Of a stretch of DNA of 64,000 nt, positions 35,594 through 44,379 are shown in pieces (within the stretch, counting starts at the first letter, position 1; each line of letters begins with the position of its first letter). The DNA is from Bryum argenteum. Taxonomy: Eukaryota > Streptophyta > Bryopsida > Bryales > Bryaceae. The position numbers and the translations under genes were made by a program. The notes below the pieces were generated by a model, which was given only the letters and a program-made list of their open reading frames with translations, did not search any database and was not told the origin of the DNA. The DNA is taken from positions 19,355,601-19,419,600 of the forward strand of contig CM073322.1 in assembly GCA_037043015.1 (NCBI GenBank), written 5' to 3'.

Positions 35594-36762
35594 CAAGCCT
35601 GGTCACAATCATCGCCCGTGAGAAACGCACGATTGCACTCGAGAAAGGTTGTTCCTGTGAGCTAGGGTTCCTGTGTGTGCCACGTCGCCCTTGTCAACCG
35701 AAGTTGACCGGACTCTGCCGACTAGCACATGGGTTACAGGCTCTAGTTAGGCATGTTACTGCCTTCAGTCATTTGCTTGTATTTTGTTACAGGCTCTTGT
35801 CATTCACATTTATTTGGTTACAAACTTGAGTTATCACCCATGTTACTGCCTCCCATGTACCAGTACCTTGTCTGTTGTAGTAACTTACCACTTGCTCAGC
35901 CTAATGTATTTTTCATGTCATGTATCCCTTCCCAATTCTCTCATCCTCATGTGAAATAAAGGTTAAAAATTGCTTTTTGTTGTCAAAACTACTTTCCACT
36001 ATGTACTTGTACTATTTGATTGCAACCTACAGTAGAAGTGCAACATGCGAGGTCATACTTACTGAAAGCAAATGTCATAGGGGATTTTAGAGTTTATTGT
36101 GATCCGTGAGTTTGAAACATAGTAAGTGAGTTTGAAACATAGTAAGGTGTGGAGAGCCTTGTCCGAAACGGGTGTTTTCAACTTAGATAGACCAGCCTCT
36201 CATATAGGTCAAAATTTCAATGAAAGTACTAGCACGTGACAATAGTTAATAAAAAAATTCAAGGGTTGGAATTTGGTAACAGAGATCGAAGTTCTCCATT
36301 CTTGTATGGGATTTGTATTAATTTTGTTGTTAAGGCTAGAGTCAATTTGTAGAAGTAACAAGGGTGCCTTATATAGAAAAATAAGAAGCATTAGTCATAT
36401 TGTTGTACAAGTATATCTAATAAAGTAGAGGATTTACAATATAGTTCAAAAAAGCTAATTACATGGTCAAAGATGGTTCGAATTTTGGTTATAGATTCTC
36501 TAAGTTTTATGACAACTACTAGTCACGTATGTGGTATTTGGAAGTCATATAACACCCTCATGTCATTTGCATCACTATCGCTTGTAATAAATATGGTCGT
36601 TTTCTCTTACATGACTTTCTAAGTCCAGTGATATTTTTGTTGCACAAAGGTATGCGAGATCTCGAGATCTCATGTGGCATGCAATGTGGTGCAGAATTGT
36701 ATTGTCATAGCCTCAAAGAGCTCCTTGTCCCTCTGAACATGTGTTTTGGTTCCTTGCAGACA
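35594..36762. promoter_or_regulatory. Divergent promoter region inside the CACTA element
   Basis: Lies between the minus-strand first exon (start 35,593) and the first plus-strand coding exon (ATG 36,763). It has no recognisable protein. It carries AGTCAT motifs at 36,385-36,620 ('agcattagtcatattgttgt', 'tactagtcacgta') like the other non-coding parts of the element; the phrase 'agaagcattagtcatattgt' also occurs at 32,337. Confidence 0.4.
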
Positions 36763-36960
36763 ATGAAAGAAGGGGAGCTCCAACACTTAAAGCATCTACA
36801 ATTATGGCAAGAGGAAGAGATTCAAGCGGATACCCTGCGATTAACGAAATACCCATGTCCATGCACTGAATGTGCAGGAGGGAAAGTTCTTGATCGAGCC
36901 ACAATTCGGAAGCATCTTCGTAGTCGAAAAAGGGACCCCGTTTTTACAGCATCGATCTTG
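36763..36960 (+). CDS. Transposase N-terminal exon with CPC zinc motif
   Basis: After an acceptor TTGCAG the ATG at 36,763 opens 66 codons. They contain KYPCPCTECAGGKVLDRATI followed by RKHLRSRKRDP, i.e. CxC-x2-C...H, the zinc-finger-like signature of the transposase-associated N-terminus of plant CACTA transposases. The exon ends in the donor CTTG|GTAAGTG at 36,961. It probably contributes DNA binding. Confidence 0.65.
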
Positions 36961-37184
36961 GTAAGTGATTGCAACCAACGAGTCATTCTAAATTAAAGCG
37001 ATGTGGTTCTATGTACGATTTGTAGACTTTAAACGTTTGTGTACCCAAATTATGTAGGCTGGGTGGCGACCCATTGTCAGATCAGCATGTTTGAAATCAC
37101 TGAGAACATTCTTAAGTCAAAAAGAGTCCTCCGATCGCGCCATATCCACGTCTACATCCGCAAGATCCAGTCGTTTGCGAGACC

Positions 37185-37691
37185 ATGCGTTCAAATGTGT
37201 CTGACGGACAATGGTGCGACGGACCCATTCCAAAGCTAACACGATTCTCATATTGGAAAAGAGATTGGGAAGTGAAGGTGTCCAAATTTGGCTTCATGGG
37301 TTGGGGTCTGTTTGCAATGCAACCTGCCAAAGAGGGTGAGGAACTGCTTCCTTTCGTCGGACCACAATACACCTCCGCGGAATACAAAACATTGAGCAAG
37401 GCACATCCTCGGATGAAGTCGTACGTGATGCGTGCGGAGTCCGACTTGTACATTGACGGAGATGTACTGAAAGGGAATGTAGCTGGATTCATTAATAGTT
37501 CCATCGGGCGCAGTGAGATAGGGAATGTTGTGTGGGAGTATCGCATGTTTCCTAAACCGTGGAACACTTTGGAATGGGGATATGTGATTACCATAGCAAC
37601 AAGGGACATCAAGGCAGGAGAAGAACTCTACGCACATTACTCCCTGCAGCAAGGCAACATTGGCAAACGAGTAAATGTAATGAAAGACTAG
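37185..37691 (+). CDS. SET-domain protein carried by CACTA transposon
   Basis: An intact frame of 168 codons. The SET fold is clear: SKFGFMGWGLFAMQPAKEGE (residues 33-52, the AdoMet-binding GxG at 39-41), LLPFVG (54-59), then LYIDGDVLKGNVAGFINSS (88-106; N104 corresponds to the Asn of the NHS motif, His replaced by Ser), VVWEYR (115-120), and DIKAGEELYAHYS (141-153; GEEL and Tyr as in the last SET motif). No pre-SET or post-SET cysteines are seen. The expected activity is lysine methylation of histones or another protein, if catalytic. It sits between the CPC exon and the acidic/Tnp2 part on the same strand. A donor CGA|GTAAAT at 37,672 and acceptor GTTTGCAG at 37,938 would join it in phase to DQCSPLNLVQ of the transposase. 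As a stand-alone ORF it ends in TAG at 37,691. Confidence 0.8.
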   Translation: MRSNVSDGQWCDGPIPKLTRFSYWKRDWEVKVSKFGFMGWGLFAMQPAKEGEELLPFVGPQYTSAEYKTLSKAHPRMKSYVMRAESDLYIDGDVLKGNVAGFINSSIGRSEIGNVVWEYRMFPKPWNTLEWGYVITIATRDIKAGEELYAHYSLQQGNIGKRVNVMKD

Positions 37692-38287
37692 TTGAGGCTT
37701 GAACGCGAAATTATAATCGTTGTATGTCCATGACTAGTATATTACTTATAGTATGACCAAAGATATTAGTCAAATTTTTTTGAAGATGACTATAGACAAT
37801 CACTATTCCCTATTGTAATGTGATTAATCGACATCGTTAGTCATATTTTGCACACCACGCATTCAATGAGTACTTTCCTTGCGTGAACAACACTTAACAT
37901 CATGGATACACTTGTCATGCACGTGGATGGGTTTGCAGGATCAGTGCAGCCCCTTGAATTTGGTCCAAAATATAGAGCGGAATACTGAAGACAACGACTC
38001 TGTGTCTAATCATACATTGGATAGCAACGAAGTTGGAGAAGTAGATGTTTTGCGCATGGTGGCCGATTGCTTCAACAAGTATGACAATATCAACTTAATG
38101 GAGAGCGACACCAACCCTTCTCATCACGACGGAGTTGATGTTGCGTTCGTTGAAGCTTCGCATTGTCCGGGCGATGGCTTCCCAATAAGTGACAACGAAG
38201 GTAGCGATGACGATGCACAGGAAAACAACGACCCTATGGAATTAAGAGGGACAACCACGAACATCAACGACGCTAGCGGTATTCTTT

Positions 38288-39499
38288 GTGGAGGCCCTAC
38301 TACGCGAAGCAAAGACTCCACTTTATGTAGGGAGCTCTTCCAACCGTCTGACCTCCACGCTCATGCTACTTGTTTGTTGCAGCACATTCGGTGTACCAAA
38401 CAACTTTGTGGACGAGTTGTTGAAGTTATTGCAGGAGACAATATTGCCCAAAGGCAACACTCTCCCAAATACATTTTACGCGGCAAAGTGTTTGTTGATG
38501 AAGTTGGGATTGTCCTACGACTCTATACATGCTTGTAGAGACGGGTGTTGTTTATTTCGGAAAGATTTGGAGGATGCAACAGAGTGCCCAGTTTGCCACA
38601 AATCCCGGTATGCTGACAACTCCAAAACAATACCTGTCAAAGTATTGAGACACTTTCCATTGATTCCTCGTTTGCGAAGAATGTACAGTTGCCCGCGGTT
38701 GGCAGAGCTCATGAAGTGGCACACAGGCGGAAAAAGCAAGGACAAGGTGATGAGATCCGTGGTTGACTCAAAGGCATGGAACCACGTGAATAATAGATGG
38801 CCGGAGTTTGCAAACGAAGAACGGAATGTTAGGCTAGGCTTGGCACTAGATGGTGTGAACCCGTTTCGAAACCAAAGCCTTAGCCACTCAACATGGCCTG
38901 TCGTCATGCTAAACTACAATCTTCCCCCTTGGCTAGTGACCAAAAACTTCTTTCTGATGCTTACGTTACTTATACCCGGGAAAGAAAGTGTGACAGATAA
39001 AAACGTGGATGTATATCTAGCACCATTAATTGAGGAGCTACAGGAGCTATGGGAAGGGACCGATTGCGTAGATGGATCACAACAAAAAACTGGTGACAAT
39101 ACATTCAAGCTTCGAGGTATGTTGTTGTGGACGGTGAACGACTTTCCGGCATATGGACTGATTTCTGGCCAAGTCACAAAAGGACATAAGGCATGTCCCG
39201 TCTGTGGACCCAACATAGTAACGCGGCGCTCAAAAGCGCTCAAGAAGAATGTCTACCTTGGCCATAGACGATATTTGCCAATGGAGCACCAATGGAGGCG
39301 ACAAAGGGTCAATTTTGATGGCCAACCAAACATGAGACCTCCTCCACGAAGGATGAGTGGTGGAGAGCACTTGCAATTTGCAAATGAGCGACAACAATGG
39401 ACGGCAAACAACTGTGCAAATGAAAGAGGACGGACGCCACACCCAATACATGAGCACGGAGTGAAGAGAAGGACATGTCTCTTTCACCTTCCGTACTGA
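38288..39499 (+). CDS. Tnp2 catalytic core ORF
   Basis: The longest open frame in the window, about 400 codons, covering the Tnp2 domain from REAKTPLYVGSSSNRLTSTL to RRTCLFHLPY. It has a CxxC pair (CPVCHKSRY), the RNVRLGLALDG strand with the likely catalytic Asp, the NLPPWL motif and a second CxxC (ACPVCG). The first codon shown is GTG, so the frame must be entered from upstream by splicing or a frameshift. It ends at TGA exactly where LPYW is expected. Confidence 0.88.
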   Translation: MEALLREAKTPLYVGSSSNRLTSTLMLLVCCSTFGVPNNFVDELLKLLQETILPKGNTLPNTFYAAKCLLMKLGLSYDSIHACRDGCCLFRKDLEDATECPVCHKSRYADNSKTIPVKVLRHFPLIPRLRRMYSCPRLAELMKWHTGGKSKDKVMRSVVDSKAWNHVNNRWPEFANEERNVRLGLALDGVNPFRNQSLSHSTWPVVMLNYNLPPWLVTKNFFLMLTLLIPGKESVTDKNVDVYLAPLIEELQELWEGTDCVDGSQQKTGDNTFKLRGMLLWTVNDFPAYGLISGQVTKGHKACPVCGPNIVTRRSKALKKNVYLGHRRYLPMEHQWRRQRVNFDGQPNMRPPPRRMSGGEHLQFANERQQWTANNCANERGRTPHPIHEHGVKRRTCLFHLPY

Positions 39500-39502
39500 A
39501 AA

Positions 39503-39662
39503 GTACGTGTATCTAACGCAGTGTTGTAGTGTGACTTGACTGTACGTAGTGATTTTATGGGTAGCATGTCCATATGCAGTCATATGATGAGGAATGTGAC
39601 TATACATAGTGATAATGTACTATATGGAATCTAATTTGTGACTGGCCGGAGTCACTGTACAG
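39503..39662 (+). other. Transposase intron 1
   Basis: GTACGT...TGTACAG, 160 nt, in-phase junction K|DLLIRHTLDVMH. It contains seven or so GTGACT/AGTGA motifs, the same core as the subterminal repeats. Confidence 0.6.
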
Positions 39663-39724
39663 GATCTGCTAATTCGACACACGTTGGATGTCATGCATCG
39701 TGAAAAAACATTGCGGAGAATATC

Positions 39725-40327
39725 ATGAAGACCATATTTGGAGAGAAAGATACCCTTGCAGCCCGCCTCGATATGAAGGAAGCGGGGATACGCAAACATC
39801 TTTGGCCCGTACGCGGTAAAAAACATGGTAGGGTTATGTTACCTCGTTCATCATACGTTCTTACGAAAGAAGAGCGACAAGTCTTTGTAGACCAAGTTCG
39901 CTCCTTGCGAACCCCTACTCAATACGTCGGGCAACTAAAGAAGCGGGTCAGCATAGACGGACAAATCAAAGGCCTTAAATCACATGACTACCATGTTCTT
40001 CTTCAGCAAGTGTTGCCACTATGTGTGCGCACTACAATGACTAAGGAAGTCCGTATGACAATAATAATGCTGAGCCGGGTATTTCGGCGGATATGTGCAA
40101 AGTCCATTGATCCCTCGGCAATAGAAGATATGAGATGCCAAGCGGCCATCGCATTATGCATGTTGGAGAAGGAGTTCCCGCCGTCATTCTTTGACATTAT
40201 GAGCCACTTGGTTATCCACCTTGTAGAGGAAGTTGAAATATGTGGACCCGTGCATACTCGATGGATGTACCCTATAGAGAGGTACTTGAAGACTCTCAAA
40301 GGCTACGTTCAAATCGATGTCAACTGA
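39725..40327 (+). CDS. Transposase C-terminal region (DUF4218-like)
   Basis: 200 codons, continuous from NIAENI just upstream, with KTIFGEKDTLAARLDMKEAG, KSHDYHVLLQQVLP, CMLEKEFPPSFFDIMSHLVI and RWMYPIERYLKTLKGYV. These are standard landmarks of the domain that follows Tnp2 in plant CACTA transposases. The frame ends at TGA 40,325; the same frame resumes coding at SRLRQSTALGFCTEYM. Confidence 0.85.
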   Translation: MKTIFGEKDTLAARLDMKEAGIRKHLWPVRGKKHGRVMLPRSSYVLTKEERQVFVDQVRSLRTPTQYVGQLKKRVSIDGQIKGLKSHDYHVLLQQVLPLCVRTTMTKEVRMTIIMLSRVFRRICAKSIDPSAIEDMRCQAAIALCMLEKEFPPSFFDIMSHLVIHLVEEVEICGPVHTRWMYPIERYLKTLKGYVQIDVN

Positions 40328-40557
40328 AGAAAAAGATGGTCAAGGCTACGTCAGAGTACAGCACTCGGATTTTGCACCGAGTATATGCAAGAGTATACGA
40401 CTACTACACGAAGAGTGTGGGATGATAAAGAAGACCCGTCCATGTACGACGAGATCCTTGAAGGCAACGAGCGTCCACGCCGACTCTCACGTGACCTTCG
40501 AGGATGGATTCACGAGTTTGTGGTGACTAATGCAGCACCATTGGAAGATTGGCGCAG

Positions 40558-40875
40558 GTGAGTCTACACGCAAAAAAGGCTCACGTGGATTATGACTCCG
40601 ACTACACTCGCTGTAATTGTATCCACTAATATTGATGATTATCATGACTACCTTCAGTGATGTTAGCGACTGCCCCTTGTGATGTCAGTGGCAACCCCAT
40701 ATATGTTGGCGTTTGCTTCTGGTGACATAAGTGATTGCCGAGAGTGATGGAAGCGACTATACTCAGTGATGTAGTTGTTGCAACAAGCCTCCACAGGTGG
40801 CTATAAATTACATTCTACTCTAACAGAATTTTCTAGAAGGTGCCATTGACCATATAGAACTCTTCTATTTTTCAG
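40558..40875 (+). other. Transposase intron 2 with GTGAT motifs
   Basis: The donor CGCAG|GTGAGT and acceptor TTTTTCAG restore R|RHEDDMARREAERH in frame, 318 nt. About ten copies of GTGA(C/T)/TGACT motifs at spacings of 20-40 nt occur at 40,580-40,780. Confidence 0.7.
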
Positions 40876-41656
40876 GCGACACGAAGATGACATGGCACGC
40901 CGTGAGGCAGAGCGTCACAAGTATAGGCGCAAAAAGCGAAAGGCTAGGGTAGCCTACCCTTCAGAGATGTGTGATGAAGAGTTCCATGTCTGGTTTCCAA
41001 CGGCTGTGATACGAGTAGAGAAGATGGAGACGAGGAGGTCCCTACCGATGTGCGGCCTTGATGCTACCTCCATCGTAGTATGCGAAGTCGATCGATCCAT
41101 GTATGCATTTGGGAACCACATACGTGTAAGGAGTGCAGAGGCGCATTTGACAACCGCGGACTCGGGAGTAGCCGCAACCTTTCGTCAACTTTGTCGCGCG
41201 GGTAGAAAGGATACAAATCTTCGGGCAACAGAGTTGGAGTATGTGGGGTGGGTGGAGGAAATTCTATTAGTGAACTATGGACGATTTGAGGTCGTGGTCC
41301 TATATTGCAATTGGGTGATTGCAAATATGAGAGGAGATGGCGCTACAATGAAGCGCGATGATTACGGTTTCACCACCGTAAACTTTGAGAGGCTGATCCC
41401 ATACTCTGCACAATCATTTGCCTTCCCACTCCACATCGAACAGGTTTTTTTTGCATCTGACATGGCCAAGCGTGGATGGGAAGTTGTGTTGCGGAGAGAA
41501 CCGAGAGGAGCTCGGTCCTTCTCCAAGCATCACATCTCCGATGAAGTTCAATGCATATCATTGGGTAGAGCATGTGATTTTCCTGGACTCGAATCTACGA
41601 GCCTAGATTCGGATGTCTTACCACGAACACCTATTCTCGTTGGTGCGGAGAAGTAG
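40876..41656 (+). CDS. Transposase last exon (DUF4216-like)
   Basis: Basic RRHEDDMARREAERHKYRRK start, EMCDEEFHVWF, then LEYVGWVEEILLVNYGRFEV, NFERLIPYSAQSFAFPLHIE, VFFASDMAKRGWEVVLRREP. The pattern matches the DUF4216 module at the C-terminus of plant CACTA transposases. Stop TAG at 41,654-41,656. Confidence 0.8.
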
Positions 41657-42369
41657 CCCTGAGGGTGGTTGCCATCGCATTAGATCGCATTAGCCAAGAT
41701 GACACATCCGTAGATGATTTAGAATATTGCGACTCATAGCACGATTGAGACTCTATTCAATCATTGACAGTTTTATACATTCCAATCGTTCACCATATAT
41801 ATATACACATATATTCACATGTGCAAACAGAATGACCAAACACTTATTGGATCTATATGCATGCCAATGTATCCATTCATGCATGTTTGGCCATGTCTAG
41901 TACAAATGAAAATGCAATTTAATGTAAACAGAAAACGCATATAACTGCGCAAACTAGGTATATGATCAATCTTTTAAAGTTTACAATAGTTTAGAGTCAC
42001 GTCGTAGATTAAAGTACTATAATACAACCCTTATATAAACTAGAGGTCCTGCGTGACCACTAAACCTAGTCACACCACTATGCTCTAGAAGTATTACAAA
42101 AAGTCTATTGAGTCTTTGAGCTATTTATGTTTTCATCAAGTGAATTATAAAACCTAAACCACAATCAACCCTTAATTCCATTGTGCCAAATTTGATATTA
42201 CTAAATATTCGACACAAATCATCCTTATTAAATGAATACACTAAATCCCCATACTATACAGTAAAGGGGAGGGCCAAAATATATGTAAATTTTCTAAGGC
42301 AGTCTATATAATCTTAGGCAGTCTGGTCAACCAAAAAAATTAAAAAAAAAAAAAAAAAAAAAGACGAGA

Positions 42370-42707
42370 ATGTGATCAAAGCCAAAATATGATCACGCAA
42401 AAAAGTCGACGTGGAATACGATCAGCTAAAATATGGCTTGTGCCAAGTCTGACTGCAAAATATAACTGCTCCCAATATATGACTGCCAAATATAACTGGA
42501 CGTTCCCCGCGATCGTTCCCGTTTGTTCCCTACAAAGGTGTACGACCCTCCCATGCACTTTATACGCACTTTAAACGGTACAGCTGGCAAATATGACTAT
42601 AGAATATGACTACAAGTCATATTCTCAACTTCGCAATCCACCAACGGTTTTGCCCCAAAAAAATATGACTGCTTCTAGTCGCTTGTCATCCTCAGTCATA
42701 TCCTCCC
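42370..42707 (+). repeat. CACTA 3' subterminal repeats
   Basis: Motifs 'gtcgacgtggaatacgatca', 'aatatgactgc', 'aatatgactatagaatatga' and 'gtcatatcctcccagtcata' repeat the ATATGACT / AGTCATAT core found at the 5' end. An A-run of about 20 lies at 42,341-42,361. Confidence 0.75.
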
Positions 42708-42737
42708 AGTCATAAAGTGTAGCATTCTGCCGTAGTG
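42708..42737 (-). repeat. CACTA right terminal inverted repeat
   Basis: Reverse complement starts CACTACGGCAGAATGCTACA; two mismatches to the left TIR. Followed by the GAG duplication. Confidence 0.92.
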
Positions 42738-42740
42738 GAG

Positions 42741-43885
42741 GTGCCGTTAACCATGCGGTTGGGTGTTTAGAACATTGACATTCGGAGTTAAAAATGCATC
42801 ATATTCCTTGACTTTATGTTAGATAGTAAGGTTCCTAACATTTACCTATTCATGGTACAAACATTTAATGTGTACATAATGATCTATTAGACATGCAATG
42901 GGCTAAGGTACACAACATTTCATAAGAAAATATGATGATAAGTTGGACAACTTTGAAATAGGGGTGGCCCTTAGTGGCCCTTTATTTGACCAATAGTAAA
43001 TATGACAATTGAACTAAAATGATGAGATATAATGCACTTTTTTTTAACTTTGGAAGCGTAAGAACGTTCAAGATTGATTATAGGTATCATATGTGATCCC
43101 TTCGTGCATTCCCAATAGACTAACTAAAAGGACAAGATTGACTAGTAGTAAGGTAAATGTCATTTTCCTTTCCCAACATACTAGCTAAAGGATCTCTTAC
43201 CTTTGGCGGCCTGCCACAAAAATGATTCCGATCCACAGATCTACAACTCTACCACCGACACCCACCCCTCCATATTAGTACCCAAAGTACTTTCTTCATG
43301 GTCGTTACACTTCATCATTTAAGCATTTTTATATCTTTATTCTTTAGCATGATTCTATTGCTTTCATCTTTTTAAGCGCCTATCTTCTTCATATTTTTTC
43401 GGCATCTTTTTAATGTCCTCATCTTTTTAAGCGACTCTTCAATTCCTTGATGTGTTGAGAATATAGAACATAGCATGGTCATTTAGCAAGGTCCTTTAGT
43501 GAGTTCGTTGAAAAAAGGTGTGGATTCAAAGGGGTGCTACATTTAACAACCCCTTCTCCCCAGCTACATTTAGCGAGTCCTTTAGCCTTCTACCCTTGTT
43601 GCCCTTGGTGGAAGGGTTGATGGCGTGCATTTTCAATTGTTGACCGTCCGTATGAATACTCAACTTTGATTGGTCCAAACATTGCCTTCCACATTGCACA
43701 TGAATAGAACATTGCCCTAGGCTCATAAAAAGTAAATGAAGATCTCAAATTTACATATGATATCCAACTTTCTTAGCATACAAGCAATAAATTCAAAAAA
43801 GATCTGTTTGAGCGATAGAATTGATTACTATCACAACTAAAAGCAGTGATAACAAAAAAAGTGAAGAACAGAACCGCCCATGCGC
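42741..43885. other. Intergenic
   Basis: No gene recognised. Short open frames only; a 'ttagcgagtcctttag'-like phrase recurs at 43,480-43,580. Confidence 0.4.
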
Positions 43886-44288
43886 ACCGAACAGAAAAAG
43901 AAAAGGAATAGTAAAGGAAAAGAAAAATAATATGAAAGAAAAAGGAAAGGAATAGGAAAGAAAAAGAAAAGGAATAGGAAAGAAAAAAGGAAAGGAATAG
44001 GAAAGAAAAAGAAAAGGAATAGGAATATGAAAGGAACAGAAAAAGATTATGAAAGAAAAAGGAAAGGAATAGAAAATGAATAGGAAAGAAAAGGAAAGGA
44101 ATAGGAAAGAAAAAGGAAAAGGAATAGAAAAGGAAAAGAAAAGGAAAGAAAAAGGAAAAGGAATAGAAAAGGAAAAGAAAAGGATTAGGAATATGAAAGG
44201 AGTAGAAAATGAATAGGAAAGAAAAAGAAAAGTAAGAGGAACGAAAAGGAAAAGGAAGAGGAAAGAAAAGGAAAAGGAAGAGGAAAGG
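43886..44288 (+). repeat. Polypurine tract of (GGAATAGGAAAGAAAAAGGAAA)-type units
   Basis: About 400 bp with almost only A and G on the plus strand, built from variants of 'aaaggaataggaaagaaaaa'. Pyrimidines occur only as the T of 'ata' and a few substitutions. The long minus-strand open frame here (phenylalanine/serine/leucine strings) is an artefact of composition. Confidence 0.9.
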
Positions 44289-44379
44289 AGATGTCATCCG
44301 CAATCGGGGGTCTTAAGTGCGCAATGCGATTTCACCGAGGAGTACAAAAACGTATGTGGCGGAGCACAGTAAATACGGG

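Larger units (their letters stand above)
36763..41656 (+). pseudogene. Tnp2-type CACTA transposase, interrupted
   Basis: The Tnp2 family catalyses excision and insertion of CACTA elements. Pieces in order: CPC exon; SET segment; acidic segment 37,939 to about 38,290 (ISDNEGSDDDAQENND); core 38,288-39,502 with VPNNFVDELLKLLQETILPK, ATECPVCHKSRY, LRHFPLIPRLRRMY, NVRLGLALDGVNPF (candidate catalytic Asp), WPVVMLNYNLPPWL, LWTVNDFPAY, GHKACPVCGP; intron 39,503-39,662; 39,663-40,557 with RHTLDVMH, GIRKHLWP, KSHDYHVLLQQVLP, HTRWMYPIERYLKTLKGYV, WDDKEDPSMYDEILEG; intron 40,558-40,875; last exon to 41,656 with the DUF4216-like YVGWVEEILLVNYGRFEVVV. Lesions: a frame change near 38,290; TGA at 39,497 where the family has Trp (LPYW); a one-base loss in an A-run at 39,703-39,708; a stop at 40,325 with several small shifts to about 40,380. 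Confidence 0.85.
26966..42737 (+). mobile_element. Complete CACTA (En/Spm) transposon, 15.8 kb
   Basis: The element starts CACTACGGCAGAAT at 26,966 and ends with the inverted equivalent ATTCTGCCGTAGTG at 42,737. The termini match for 28 of the first 30 bases. The 3-bp target duplication GAG (26,963-26,965 and 42,738-42,740) is the canonical CACTA length. Inside are subterminal repeat regions, a minus-strand TNP1-like gene (about 35.6 to 28.2 kb) and a plus-strand SET/Tnp2 transposase gene (about 36.8 to 41.7 kb), transcribed divergently from around 36 kb. The near-perfect termini and intact TSD suggest a fairly recent insertion, although the transposase frame is broken. Confidence 0.95.

Noticed and set aside
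43773-44303. 176-codon minus-strand frame rich in Phe, Ser and Leu resembling a membrane protein
   Set aside because: It is the translation of the polypurine repeat's complement; the periodic composition explains both its openness and its hydrophobicity.
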